A stretch of 64,000 nucleotides of DNA, from contig JADJWH010000001.1 of assembly GCA_016716465.1 (NCBI GenBank), positions 1,240,001 through 1,304,000 of the forward strand, in the 5' to 3' direction. This document shows, in pieces, positions 11,981-21,018 of the stretch (within the stretch, counting starts at the first letter, position 1; every line of letters begins with the position of its first letter). The notes beneath the pieces are model-generated. The model was given only the letters and a program-made list of their open reading frames with translations, ran no database searches and had not been told where the DNA came from. The stretch is from Gammaproteobacteria bacterium. GTDB lineage: Bacteria; Pseudomonadota; Gammaproteobacteria; SZUA-140. The position numbers and the translations under genes are program-made.

Positions 11981-12166
11981 ACCCTTCAACCTCGCTCGTT
12001 GTTTGGCCCTGACCGGCGATCCCCGACTCAAGACCTGTTGTGTTTCTCGCCCGGCGGTGGTCGCACCTGAGTCGGGCTGGCGCCGTGCCCCGCACTTCCA
12101 AGGCGCCTGTCAGCGGGTAACCAGCAACTCCTGTGCCAACCCCTGTCCGCCCGGACTTTTCCGGGG

Positions 12167-12847
12167 TCAGGGCCACTTCCCGGCGCTGACCAGGCGATTG
12201 ATGAGACTGTTTTTTGACACCCACAGCAAAATATCGTCGTATTGCCCGTCGAGATAAACGCCCTGGACATAGGTGCCGTCCGGGGCGCCGCTGTTGACGC
12301 AGGTCAGATTGGTATTCAAGGTACCGTCGGCGTCGTTGCCCAGGTTGGGCAGGCCGTCGGCGGCGCAGGAAAACACAAGGGCCGCCGGCCCGTCGGGATC
12401 GGCCGCGGTGAGCGCCGTACCGTCCGTATCGACGATCGCGAGCCCGCCGGTCGTATCGGGCGGATTGGGAATCGCGGCCACGAAGCCGTTATTGGCCCGA
12501 TAGCGCAACGGATGCCCCCAGGCATCCTCTCTGCCGACCCCCAGGGTCGCCCACGGCACCGTCCCCTCGACGTTGTTGCAGGTCGGACCGTTTTCAAAAC
12601 CGTCGCCGTCGCTGTCGGGACAGGGCAGCCGCCGATGCACGACGGCAAAGCCCAATAAGGCCTCACCGACCTCCTTGACTGTCGCGGTCGTCGAGTCGCG
12701 GCGCTGGGCCTCCATCTGCACGGACAGAGGCATCAGCAGGCTGCCGAGCAGCACGCCGATGATGACCAGCACCACGGCCATCTCGATCAGGGAGAATCCC
12801 CCCACCCGTTCGCGTCCGCCGACAACCCCGCCGCCTTGTGTTCGCAT
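12167..12847 (-). CDS. Modular pseudopilin with DxDxDG loop
   Basis: A 226-residue prepilin-like protein: leader up to RVGG, then FSLIEMAVVLVIIGVLLGSLL with Glu at +5. After the helix comes ALLGFAVVHRRLPCPDSDGD and then GFENGPTC, a Cys-bracketed DxDxDG loop like a Ca2+-binding turn. The motif VPWATLGVGREDAWGHPLRY follows. The same layout (ALLGW...LPYPDRNGDG...LWYA) occurs in the 435-residue protein encoded just upstream, so the two are related modules. The start at MRTQGGG (12847) falls 8 bases after the preceding stop. An ATG at 12865 is the alternative. Likely a minor pilin or a secreted pilin-anchored protein. Confidence 0.75.
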   Translation of the reverse strand: MRTQGGGVVGGRERVGGFSLIEMAVVLVIIGVLLGSLLMPLSVQMEAQRRDSTTATVKEVGEALLGFAVVHRRLPCPDSDGDGFENGPTCNNVEGTVPWATLGVGREDAWGHPLRYRANNGFVAAIPNPPDTTGGLAIVDTDGTALTAADPDGPAALVFSCAADGLPNLGNDADGTLNTNLTCVNSGAPDGTYVQGVYLDGQYDDILLWVSKNSLINRLVSAGKWP

Positions 12848-12855
12848 GATCCGTC

Positions 12856-14163
12856 TCACTGACATTCCGCATCCGCACCGACGCACAGGACCTGATCGTT
12901 GAAGCCCGCATCGCCGTCCCGCCGCTCGAAGGCGTTATCAGCCGGCGTCGTGTTGTCACCCTCGAGATAATTCGTAACCGTCCCCTTCTGCGCCGGCGAG
13001 CTTCGCGCCTGCCCCGCCAGCGCACGCCCCGCCGCCAACACGACGGCGTGATGCTCGCCGCCGCCGCTGATCTCGAGACACACGGGACAGGCCGCCGCGC
13101 CACCCGGGATGAAATCGGGCGCGAGGGCGTAAAAAACGAATTCCCGCCAGTTGTCCCAATAGGTTCCCGCGACGAAACAGCCCGCCGGCCAGGCGGTCTG
13201 CATCGAGGTATCCGGCGAACCCGGCGTGGCATCGACCGCCGGCGCGCCCGGGATGCGCCCGAAGCGCTCGCCGAAATCCCCGGCGTAGTCCGGCACGGCG
13301 GCGGGATCCAGCCTGGCCGCCCAGGGCAGCTTTCCCCCTGAGGCGGTGGCGTACGACTGCAGGCACTGTTGCGCACCACGCGCCACGCGCCGTTCCGCCA
13401 GCGTGATCAGCTCGTCGGCCGTGACATAGACGATCTGGTCGTTGAACGTGTCGCCGCGTGCCGCCGCGATAAATACGCCGTCGGAATCGGCATTGCTGTA
13501 GGACGTGGCGCCGATCGTCACGGTATCCAGATAATTCGCCGCGGCCGGCGCCGCACCAGCGCGATTCTGGCCGCGCAAGGCTGCGCCGGGCGCCAGGATC
13601 ACCGCGGCAACGCGATCGGACAGCACGTTGCCGAATTCATCGCGCACCGTCAGCCAGTTCGTCGAGATCTCCGGCAACGCCGGATCGATGGCGGGATATC
13701 CGCCGCCGGAGGGCTGGTACAACAGATTCCGGCTGACCGCATACCACAATCCTTCACCGCTTCCGTCCGTCACATTCACCCCCAGGCCGGACAGGGGCGG
13801 GATGCAGGGCGTGGCCTGTCCGGAGGCGGGCAGGCGGCCAAGCAGCATGTTCGCGTTGACCGCCCCCGCGGGACAGTCGCTGTTGCCGTCGTAGTTGCCG
13901 TCGCCGTTGCGATCGGGATAGGGCAGCATCCCCGGCCGATCCGGATGGCCCACGGACCAGCCCAGCAGGGCGGCGCGGGCCTCGGCCAGGGCGTGCGCCG
14001 TGGCCTGATCCAGGTTCATGACTTCACTCACGTGATTCAAGCGTTGCACCAGCACATAGCTCGAACCCAGCAGGAGGATAAGCAGCATCACCAGCAGGAC
14101 CACCCCGCGCTGTCCGGCCGCCATGCGCGCGGGCGCATCTCCTCGCACTCGGGTCGGCATCAT
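12856..14163 (-). CDS. Large membrane-anchored pilus-associated protein
   Basis: A 435-residue protein with one N-terminal hydrophobic helix (QRGVVLLVMLLILLLGSSY), similar to the PilX/GspK style of pilin-like helix but without Glu at +5. After the helix, EARAALLGWSVGHPDRPG leads into LPYPDRNGDGNYDGNSDC, a Ca2+-like loop shared with the downstream pseudopilin. Several further Cys pairs (CIPP, CLQSY, CFVAG, CPVCLE, CVGADAEC) suggest a disulfide-rich exported domain. It overlaps the mshK-like stop by 4 bases and ends 8 bases before the next start, so it is an integral operon member. No MshO/P/Q assignment can be made with certainty. A tip or adhesive subunit is a guess. Confidence 0.7.
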   Translation of the reverse strand: MMPTRVRGDAPARMAAGQRGVVLLVMLLILLLGSSYVLVQRLNHVSEVMNLDQATAHALAEARAALLGWSVGHPDRPGMLPYPDRNGDGNYDGNSDCPAGAVNANMLLGRLPASGQATPCIPPLSGLGVNVTDGSGEGLWYAVSRNLLYQPSGGGYPAIDPALPEISTNWLTVRDEFGNVLSDRVAAVILAPGAALRGQNRAGAAPAAANYLDTVTIGATSYSNADSDGVFIAAARGDTFNDQIVYVTADELITLAERRVARGAQQCLQSYATASGGKLPWAARLDPAAVPDYAGDFGERFGRIPGAPAVDATPGSPDTSMQTAWPAGCFVAGTYWDNWREFVFYALAPDFIPGGAAACPVCLEISGGGEHHAVVLAAGRALAGQARSSPAQKGTVTNYLEGDNTTPADNAFERRDGDAGFNDQVLCVGADAECQ

Positions 14164-14591
14164 GGTCCTGGCTGGCCGGCCTGGTAGGACTCGCGTACCG
14201 CGCCGTTATCGGGATCGAAGACCTGCCCGGGCTTCATCCAGATCGAACGGCCCGCGCTCGCCGCCGGGACCCGGACGCGATCGCGGGCATCCATCCTTCC
14301 GTCACCCGCCATGTGTTCTCCATTGACCCAGAGCGTATCCGGGCCATCGCTGCGGCGCACCACACCGTCGAGGCGCAACGCCGCGGAGGAGAACCGGTTC
14401 GGTGACATCGAAGAGGCCGAGTCCTCGCGGCGCGGCCCGCTTGCGCGCAGGCGATCAATTTCGGTCCGCTCCTGCCCGGTCATGAACAGCCGGCCCAGGC
14501 CATCGGTGAACCCGGCGGAGACGACGCACGGCAGGGCCGCGAGCAGAAGAGAAACGGCCATCCGTGCGATCCGGCAGCGTCGTCCGTTCAT
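14160..14591 (-). CDS. MshK-like secreted pilus biogenesis protein
   Basis: A 143-residue protein with a signal peptide (MAVSLLLAALPCVVSAG, cleavage after VSA). The core RLDGVVRRSDGPDTLWVNGE and a later VRVPAASAGRS resemble the small beta domain of MshK/PilP-like proteins that load onto secretins. It lies in the position of mshK, next to mshJ, with the start 2 bases from the mshJ stop and a 4-base overlap with the next gene. The family is weakly conserved, so the name rests on context plus fold-like pattern. Predicted periplasmic. Confidence 0.6.
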   Translation of the reverse strand: MNGRRCRIARMAVSLLLAALPCVVSAGFTDGLGRLFMTGQERTEIDRLRASGPRREDSASSMSPNRFSSAALRLDGVVRRSDGPDTLWVNGEHMAGDGRMDARDRVRVPAASAGRSIWMKPGQVFDPDNGAVRESYQAGQPGP

Positions 14592-14592
14592 G

Positions 14593-15213
14593 TCACACGT
14601 CCCCGGTCGCGGCCGTTCCGGGCCGCATGGTAAACAGCATCAGTTCGCAGGTGGCGGAGAGATTCGGCGACAGAACCCCGGCCTCCGGCGCATCGGCCAG
14701 CCTGCGGATGACACAGGACTCCACATGCATGGCGCCAGGGGAGGCCCGGTCGAGGCCAGAGATCACGGCGGCGAGATCCCCCTCATGCATGAGTTCCATG
14801 TCCAGTTTCATCCGGCTGGCGTAGAGCGCCACCCCGGGATACTCGGCAAGATTGGCCAGCGTAAAACTCTCGCGCGGCATGATCTGATATTGCAGCTTGG
14901 GCAATTGGAGCCGGCGCGCGCTGTCGCGAACGGTCTCGACCCAGTCGAGCCGGTTCTCGGCGCCTATCATCCCCTGCCGGCGCAGGGTCAGATAGCGCGC
15001 ATGGTATTCGGCGATCAGACGGTCACGGTTTTCGGCATCCAGATACTCCGAGCGCGCGGCATCACGCTCGCCGGTCAGGCGCTGGTAGCCGTGTTGCTGC
15101 GCCGCGAGGTAATAGGCGCTGGCCGCCACCATCATGACGCCGGCGACAGCCGCGGCCAGCAGCCAGCGCGCGACTCCGCGCAGGTACCGCCATTCCATGC
15201 TACGTGCCTTCAT
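14593..15213 (-). CDS. mshJ: MshJ/PilO-like inner-membrane alignment protein
   Basis: A 206-residue bitopic protein: short cytoplasmic N-terminus, one TM helix (about 17-37, LLAAAVAGVMMVAASAYYLA), a coiled-coil stretch (about 40-90), then an alpha/beta periplasmic domain of the PilO/GspM ferredoxin-like type with two Cys (SCVIRR and TCELML). Its start overlaps the mshI stop by 14 bases. In MSHA and T4P machines MshJ/PilO pairs with MshI/PilN to connect the cytoplasmic motor to the secretin. The assignment is by topology, size and position. Confidence 0.7.
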   Translation of the reverse strand: MKARSMEWRYLRGVARWLLAAAVAGVMMVAASAYYLAAQQHGYQRLTGERDAARSEYLDAENRDRLIAEYHARYLTLRRQGMIGAENRLDWVETVRDSARRLQLPKLQYQIMPRESFTLANLAEYPGVALYASRMKLDMELMHEGDLAAVISGLDRASPGAMHVESCVIRRLADAPEAGVLSPNLSATCELMLFTMRPGTAATGDV

Positions 15214-16750
15214 GCCCAGTCCTCATAACGACCCTGATCTCGAAGGTGGCGGGCGCATTGTCCGATTGCCCCCCCGCCATCCCCGCGATGGTCGATTCCG
15301 GATCCACATTCAGCGGCATGGCCTGGGCACTGACCGCGCTGAACCGGGGGTCCCGGCGCAGGGTGTCCATAAAGGACTCCACGCGGTCGAATGCCGCGCG
15401 GAAATCACCCGCGAACGGTTCCACGCGCCCCTTGATGATCGCCGTCTCGCTGCCGGAGACCTCCACGCTTTCGGGTCCGGGCTGAGCGAGATCGACCGGA
15501 TTCACATCGCCCTGCTGCAAAGCGGCGCTCCAGTCGATTTCATCGATCCGGATCGCAGGATGCGCGGACACCCCGGCACTCAGGGCGCGCAACATATCCC
15601 AAGGCGTGGCGCTGGTGTGCTGCAGCATATCCCCGGCGTCGACCATCCAGCGCATCTCGTCCACACCGACATCCATTTCCGGGCGGTTGGCGGTGGCCGC
15701 TTCGTAGTCCGCCCGCAGCGACTCGATCGTGTGCATGGCCAGATCACTCTGGCGACCGAGGGCAACCCCGTCCATCACGTTTATGCCGGCCCAGGCGGCC
15801 CCGCCCAGCACCATGCCCAGGCTCGTCGCGAGCACGGCCTTGCGGGCCTGGTAGAGGCGATAGATGCGGCGGTCCGGCATCTGGGCATAATTGAACACGG
15901 GCGCGCTGCGGTTAAGCAGATGCGTGAACAGCCGCTCGCAATCCACCTCACTTGCCGCATCCGCAAGACCGACGGACGCGGCCGCGGCTGCAAAATCAAT
16001 CAGGTGATAACGCGTCGACTCCTTTTCTCCCCAGCCCCCGCGTAGCCGATCGACAAGGGAGCGGCTTCCTATTACTACAACATCGAGCGGAGCATCATGC
16101 GCCAGCACGCGCAGACGGTTCAGGTAGCGCCGGTTTTTCTCGATTTCATGCGCGAGCGGCACAGCGTCGAAATCGTCGCTCGTCAGCGGCGACAGGCGGC
16201 TGTTCTTGAGCTCCTGCCGGTGCAGAAAGGTCTGGCGCAGATATCCCTGCCGGTTCGCGGTCAGCAGCAGCACGTTGTCGCCCGTGATCTTGAGTCCATG
16301 GAGCAGTGATCGCGCCAGCATCGCTACCGAATGGATGCCCGCCAGCGGGACGTGGCTCTCCGCCAGCGGGGCCGTCAACGCGGTTATCGCATCGGGATTG
16401 GTCAATGCCGTCAGCAGGACACGGTCGTCGCGGCGCCCGGACTCGATACGTCCTTGCACCTGGGCGGCGCGATAGGGGGTCGCGCGGAACGTCTGCTCGA
16501 GCTTGCGCGCGAGGACGGCGTGACGATCGCGCCCGATCAGGTGGGGCAGCGTGTCAATCCGATACTCCTCCTCGATCATATCGACGAGCAGGCGACTGAT
16601 GATATGCGGCTCCTGGGCGAAATACTCGCCCAGCGCCGCGCGACCGGCGGCATCGTCGTCAAATGCGACCTCACCGAGAAACGACCGGCCGTCGTACATC
16701 GAGACGGTGATGGCGTCGGGGGCGGCGTAGATAATGCGCTGCAAGGTCAT
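15200..16750 (-). CDS. mshI: MshI-like PilM/PilN-type assembly protein
   Basis: A 516-residue protein. Residues 1-300 form a cytoplasmic domain of the PilM actin-like type in pattern (HSVAMLARSLLHGL, NVLLLTANRQGYLRQTFL). A TM helix follows at about 315-335 (AVLATSLGMVLGGAAWAGI), and a periplasmic PilN-like alpha/beta domain occupies the C-terminus. A PilM-PilN fusion in one chain is typical of MshI-like proteins. It starts 1 base after the mshG stop. Expected role: inner-membrane platform linking ATPase MshE and polytopic MshG to the periplasmic MshJ/MshK ring. Confidence 0.75.
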   Translation of the reverse strand: MTLQRIIYAAPDAITVSMYDGRSFLGEVAFDDDAAGRAALGEYFAQEPHIISRLLVDMIEEEYRIDTLPHLIGRDRHAVLARKLEQTFRATPYRAAQVQGRIESGRRDDRVLLTALTNPDAITALTAPLAESHVPLAGIHSVAMLARSLLHGLKITGDNVLLLTANRQGYLRQTFLHRQELKNSRLSPLTSDDFDAVPLAHEIEKNRRYLNRLRVLAHDAPLDVVVIGSRSLVDRLRGGWGEKESTRYHLIDFAAAAASVGLADAASEVDCERLFTHLLNRSAPVFNYAQMPDRRIYRLYQARKAVLATSLGMVLGGAAWAGINVMDGVALGRQSDLAMHTIESLRADYEAATANRPEMDVGVDEMRWMVDAGDMLQHTSATPWDMLRALSAGVSAHPAIRIDEIDWSAALQQGDVNPVDLAQPGPESVEVSGSETAIIKGRVEPFAGDFRAAFDRVESFMDTLRRDPRFSAVSAQAMPLNVDPESTIAGMAGGQSDNAPATFEIRVVMRTGHEGT

Positions 16751-16751
16751 A

Positions 16752-17957
16752 TCACATCCGTATCTTGCTGATCATGTCGTATACCGGACCCAAGACCGAC
16801 ATCATGACCCAGCCAAGGATCAGCCCCAGCACGACCGTCATGACCGGCTCGATGACCGTCTGCAGGCGTTCGATCGATTCACGCACGTCGCGATTGTAGA
16901 AATAACTCACGTTGTTCAGCGCGGCATCCAGCCGTCCGGTGCTCTCGCCCACCTTCAGCATGCGCATCAGAAGCGGCGGGAAAAGCGAGACGCTCTCGAT
17001 GCTCTCGCTCAGCGTCCGGCCCTCGGCGGCATAACGCGTGACCTTGCCGATCGCGGCCGCCACCACCCGATTGCCAACGATCTCCTCGCTGATCTTGAGG
17101 CAGTCGAGAATCGGCACACCGGAGGAATACAACAGGGAGAAATAACTCGCGAAGCGACTGAGGATGATCTTGCGCAGGATCGGGCCCACCACGAACAGGC
17201 GCAGTTTCGCGCCATCGATCCGGTACTGGACAGCCGGACTGACCCGGGCGAGATAGCGGACGCCCATGAATATGACGACCGGCGCCAGCAGGATCACATG
17301 CCAGTAGTGAACGAACACACCGGAAACCCACAGCAAGGCGCGTGTGTGCAAGGGCAGTTCTCCGCCCAGGTTGCGGATGAATCCGACCAGCTGGGGCACC
17401 AGATAGATCATCAGGAAAAACACCACCGCGACCACCACGACCCCGACGAAGGCCGGATACATCGCCAGCTTGCGCGTGTGCGCGATCAGTTCATCCTGCC
17501 ACTTCAGCGATTCCGCGAGATTGGCCAGCACGTCGCTCAGGCGTCCGCTGGACTCGCCGGCCCGGATCAGGCTGATAAACACGGGGTTGAAAATGCGCGG
17601 AAACTCCGCCAGCGCCCCCGACAGGGTCTTGCCGCCTTCAATCGAGGCTATCAGCGCGACGACCATTTCACGCAGCCGCAGGTTGTCCATGCTGTCCCGG
17701 AGATCGCCCAGCGCCTCCAGGATGGGAACGCCGGCGCGCAGCATCTGTTCCATGTGAAAACAGAAATTGATCAGGTCCTGGCGTGTGACGCGACGTCCGC
17801 CGATGTGACCGGCGCTCGCGGTGACCTCGCGACAGGTGATCAGGTCGAGCTCCATATTGCCCAGCCGGGTCTCGAGCTCATTGGCATTGACGGCCACCAG
17901 CCGGCCCTGGACCACCCTGCCGCGACCGTTCATCGCCCTGTACCGGAATATCGCCAT
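16752..17957 (-). CDS. mshG: MshG/PilC/GspF-family inner-membrane platform protein
   Basis: A 401-residue polytopic protein with two T2SF domains (about 70-190 and 270-395). The N-terminus has the PilC-like RYRAMNGRGRVVQGRLVA. TM helices lie at about 165-200, 215-240 and 370-395. Typical motifs include FCFHMEQMLRAGVPILEAL and its second-domain counterpart FASYFSLLYSSGVPILDCLK. It acts as the rotor or platform over the hexameric ATPase. It lies 8 bases downstream of mshE, which supports co-translation. Confident as a family member. The msh name follows from the operon. Confidence 0.9.
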   Translation of the reverse strand: MAIFRYRAMNGRGRVVQGRLVAVNANELETRLGNMELDLITCREVTASAGHIGGRRVTRQDLINFCFHMEQMLRAGVPILEALGDLRDSMDNLRLREMVVALIASIEGGKTLSGALAEFPRIFNPVFISLIRAGESSGRLSDVLANLAESLKWQDELIAHTRKLAMYPAFVGVVVVAVVFFLMIYLVPQLVGFIRNLGGELPLHTRALLWVSGVFVHYWHVILLAPVVIFMGVRYLARVSPAVQYRIDGAKLRLFVVGPILRKIILSRFASYFSLLYSSGVPILDCLKISEEIVGNRVVAAAIGKVTRYAAEGRTLSESIESVSLFPPLLMRMLKVGESTGRLDAALNNVSYFYNRDVRESIERLQTVIEPVMTVVLGLILGWVMMSVLGPVYDMISKIRM

Positions 17958-17965
17958 GGCGACGC

Positions 17966-19672
17966 CTATACGATCCGTCCGGTAAGGTCGACCACGCGCG
18001 AGACCTCGTCGAGGCTGGTGTCACCCGCGAGCACGCTGCGGATGCCATCATCGGCAAGCGTGCTGAAACCCAGCGAGAGCGCGTGCTTGTAGAGTTCGCG
18101 CACGGTGGCGCGGCGCGCGATCATTTCATCCATATCCGGATCGATGCGCAGTATCTCCAGCAAGGCAAACCGGCCCCTGTATCCCTGGTGATCACACTGC
18201 GGACAACCCTGCGCCCGGTATACGGTAACCCTGGCGTTGCGGTCCTCGATGCCGAGCAGCCGGCGTTCGACGCCGACGGGTTCATAAGGCGTCCGGCAAT
18301 GCCGGCACAGGCGACGCACCAGGCGCTGCGCGACCACGCCGATGATGTTTCCGGCCATGATGTCGGGAAGCACGCCGATATCGAGCAGACGCGGCACCGC
18401 GCCGAGCGCGGAGTTGGTGTGCAGGGTGGAAAAGACCTGATGACCCGTCATGGCGGCGCGGAACGCCATCTCCGCGGTATCCTCGTCGCGGATCTCGCCG
18501 ATCAGCACGATGTCCGGATCCTGGCGCATGATCGAACGGATGCCGTTGGCGAAATCGAGCTTGACGGATTCGTTGACCGAGCTCTGGCGTATCATCGGCA
18601 TCGGATACTCCACCGGATCCTCCAGCGTCATGATGTTGACCGCCTCGGTGTTGCGGAAACTGAGCATCGAATAGAGCGTGGTCGTCTTTCCGCTTCCGGT
18701 CGGTCCGGTCACCAGGATGATGCCCTCCGGACGCGCCATCATCAGCTTGAGCGTCGACAGCGCCTCCTCCGTCAGCTTGAGTTTCTCCAGCGGGACGATG
18801 CCTTTCTGGCGGTCCAGGATACGAAGCACGATGTTTTCGCCATGCGTGGTCGGCTGGCTGGCAACGCGGAAATCGACCGGCCGACCGGCGATGGCGCGTG
18901 ATATCCGTCCGTCCTGCGGCGCCCGCGTCTCGGCGATATTCATGGTAGCCATCACCTTGAGCCGGACCGAGACTCCCGACCAGTAATTCTTGTGTAAGGT
19001 CTGTGCCTGGCGCAGCACGCCGTCGATGCGGTAGCGGACGCGCAAGAAGCCCGCCTCGGGTTCGAAATGGATGTCCGAGGCGCCGCGTTTCACGGCGTCG
19101 ACCAGCAACGCGTCGACCAGACGCACCAGCGGATGGCTGTACTCCTCCTCCTTGCCGTGGAAGGTCCGGTAATCGACCTCACCGGTCTCGATCTCGTGCA
19201 GGATGCCGTCGATGGAAAGCTCGTAACCGTAGAACTGATCGATTGCAGCCTCGATCTCGGCCTCGCTGGCAAGCAGGGGTTTCAGTTCGAGATCGCCCCC
19301 GAGCAGGGCGGCGGTCTGATCCAGCGCGACGACGTTGAAGGTATCCGCCATGGCCACCGTCAACACCTTCTGCGCCGGATCGTAGGAGATCGGCAGCATG
19401 TTGTAGCGGCGCGCCAGATCCTTCGGCATCAACGCCAGGGCCTCCGGATACGGCACGATCTTGGTCAGGTCGATGCTTTCCTGCCCGATCGATTCGCCGA
19501 GAACATCGCGCATCACCGCTTCGGTCAGGAATCCGAGCTGGACCACGATCTTGCCGAGCGGCACGTTCTGGCGCTTCTGCTCGGTCAGCGCAATGCGCAG
19601 CTGATCCTGGGACAGTAGCCCTTTTTCGATCAGCAGCTCACCCAGGCGCAGCGGCTTGCGTACCGCGCTCAT
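17966..19672 (-). CDS. mshE: MshE-type assembly ATPase with c-di-GMP-binding N-domain
   Basis: A 568-residue GspE/PilB ATPase. The N-terminal MshEN domain starts with RLGELLIEKGLLSQ (residues 9-22) and continues to Gln32, matching the long c-di-GMP-binding motif RLG-x2-hh-x2-G-x6-L-x3-L-x2-Q. A second related segment begins PLGKIVVQLGFL. The ATPase core has Walker A GPTGSGKTTTL, an Asp box, Walker B and the His box (STLHTNSA). Zn-binding pairs CRHC and CPQC lie about 370-420. It drives pilus extension. c-di-GMP control is inferred from the motif. The start overlaps the mshN stop (ATGA). Confidence 0.93.
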   Translation of the reverse strand: MSAVRKPLRLGELLIEKGLLSQDQLRIALTEQKRQNVPLGKIVVQLGFLTEAVMRDVLGESIGQESIDLTKIVPYPEALALMPKDLARRYNMLPISYDPAQKVLTVAMADTFNVVALDQTAALLGGDLELKPLLASEAEIEAAIDQFYGYELSIDGILHEIETGEVDYRTFHGKEEEYSHPLVRLVDALLVDAVKRGASDIHFEPEAGFLRVRYRIDGVLRQAQTLHKNYWSGVSVRLKVMATMNIAETRAPQDGRISRAIAGRPVDFRVASQPTTHGENIVLRILDRQKGIVPLEKLKLTEEALSTLKLMMARPEGIILVTGPTGSGKTTTLYSMLSFRNTEAVNIMTLEDPVEYPMPMIRQSSVNESVKLDFANGIRSIMRQDPDIVLIGEIRDEDTAEMAFRAAMTGHQVFSTLHTNSALGAVPRLLDIGVLPDIMAGNIIGVVAQRLVRRLCRHCRTPYEPVGVERRLLGIEDRNARVTVYRAQGCPQCDHQGYRGRFALLEILRIDPDMDEMIARRATVRELYKHALSLGFSTLADDGIRSVLAGDTSLDEVSRVVDLTGRIV

Positions 19673-21018
19673 TGGCGGCCTCCGCCTGGCGTGGTCAGGG
19701 TATCGATGCGGCGCTCCACATCGTCGGTGTTGAAACTGCTGGCGCCGGAACGGCTCAGTTCGAGCGCGCGCCGGTAATAGCCGATAGCGGCCCCCCGTTG
19801 CCCGAGGCGGTCGAGCGCCACCGCCAGGTTGAAGGCATAGTCCGCGCGGACGGAATCATAACGGTAGGCGTCGAAGAAGGCCTGCTGCGCCTCCGGCCAG
19901 CGGCCCTGGGCCACGAACAGCGTGCCGAGCGTGAAATGCAGATATGGCGCCTCGGGTTCCTGCCGGAGCAGCAGCTTGATCCGGCTCTCGTCCTGTACCG
20001 GATCATTGCCGCCCTGCAGCCCGATCAGACCGGCGACCGGCGCGCTGTCAAGCGGGTTCAATTCGAGCAGGGTACGATAATACTGCCGCGCCTCCTCGGT
20101 CCGCCCACCCCGCTGCGCGAGCGCGGCAAGACCGAGCAGCGCATCGCGATTGCGCGTGTCGAACTGCAATGCCTGGCGGTAGGCCGATTCGGCCGCCGCA
20201 TCATCACCGCCCTGGTAGGCCGCGAACGCCTTGCCGAGCAAGGCCTGCAGCGGATCCTCCACTTCATTGCGCACGATGACCAGCGGCGGCGCGACATGTT
20301 GTTCTTCGGGCGCGGGTGTCATCGCCTGCGGCGGCGTGGATCCCGCCTCTCGCGCGGCGACGCGCGACTTCGGCGGCGCGACCGCGGCAGGTGGTACCAC
20401 TGGAGAGATACCCTGCGGCGTCTCATCGGTGACCGGGCCGCCGGACTCGGACGGCCCGATTGCCGCTTCCTCCATCGGCTCCGTACCGGACTCGGCCGGG
20501 GCCTCTGGCATCGGCTCCACCATGGCCGGCCTGGCCTCGCGGAGATCCCCGGTCTCGACGACCACCCTGAAATAGATCACGATCAGGCCCGCGAGCAACA
20601 GCGCGACGCCGCCTCCCGCCAGGTATCCGAACCGGCGGCGCCGGGACTGACGCGCCTTGAGCGCGAGCATGCGTCGCGCCTGTTCATGATCGACACTCCG
20701 CCCCGTTGTAGATGCAGATACGGCGGGCTCGGGCCGCCGCGCTTCGGACGCCACCGGCGGGTCCGGTACAACAGGCATCGAGACCGGGGATGGTTCGGAC
20801 GGTGACGGCTCCACGGGTGTCACCTCGCTGATGGACAGGGTGATCCCCTCTCCTTCCGTGGACGGCTTCTGACCGGCTGCATTCTCGCCGTCATGGGCGA
20901 TCAGCCTGGCAACCACGGGCGCCTCCGGCGCCGTGGCGCCAGTCTCGTCACGTGGATCGACTGCACCTTGCTCCCTGACCTGTTCGGCCCGGCGCAGGGC
21001 ATCCATCAACAGACTCAT
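19669..21018 (-). CDS. mshN: MshN-like TPR protein with one TM helix
   Basis: A 449-residue protein. A short cytoplasmic N-terminus (MSLLMDALRRAEQ, typical of MshN and ExeB-like proteins) and a Pro-rich linker precede a TM helix at about 132-150 (GYLAGGGVALLLAGLIVIYF). A further low-complexity periplasmic spacer is followed by TPR repeats (about 270-430: AYRQALQFDTRNRDALLGLA and equivalents). TPRs are a common secretin-pilotin or assembly scaffold. It overlaps both neighbours by 4 bases. The expected role is periplasmic scaffolding of the MshL secretin complex. Confidence 0.8.
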   Translation of the reverse strand: MSLLMDALRRAEQVREQGAVDPRDETGATAPEAPVVARLIAHDGENAAGQKPSTEGEGITLSISEVTPVEPSPSEPSPVSMPVVPDPPVASEARRPEPAVSASTTGRSVDHEQARRMLALKARQSRRRRFGYLAGGGVALLLAGLIVIYFRVVVETGDLREARPAMVEPMPEAPAESGTEPMEEAAIGPSESGGPVTDETPQGISPVVPPAAVAPPKSRVAAREAGSTPPQAMTPAPEEQHVAPPLVIVRNEVEDPLQALLGKAFAAYQGGDDAAAESAYRQALQFDTRNRDALLGLAALAQRGGRTEEARQYYRTLLELNPLDSAPVAGLIGLQGGNDPVQDESRIKLLLRQEPEAPYLHFTLGTLFVAQGRWPEAQQAFFDAYRYDSVRADYAFNLAVALDRLGQRGAAIGYYRRALELSRSGASSFNTDDVERRIDTLTTPGGGRQ

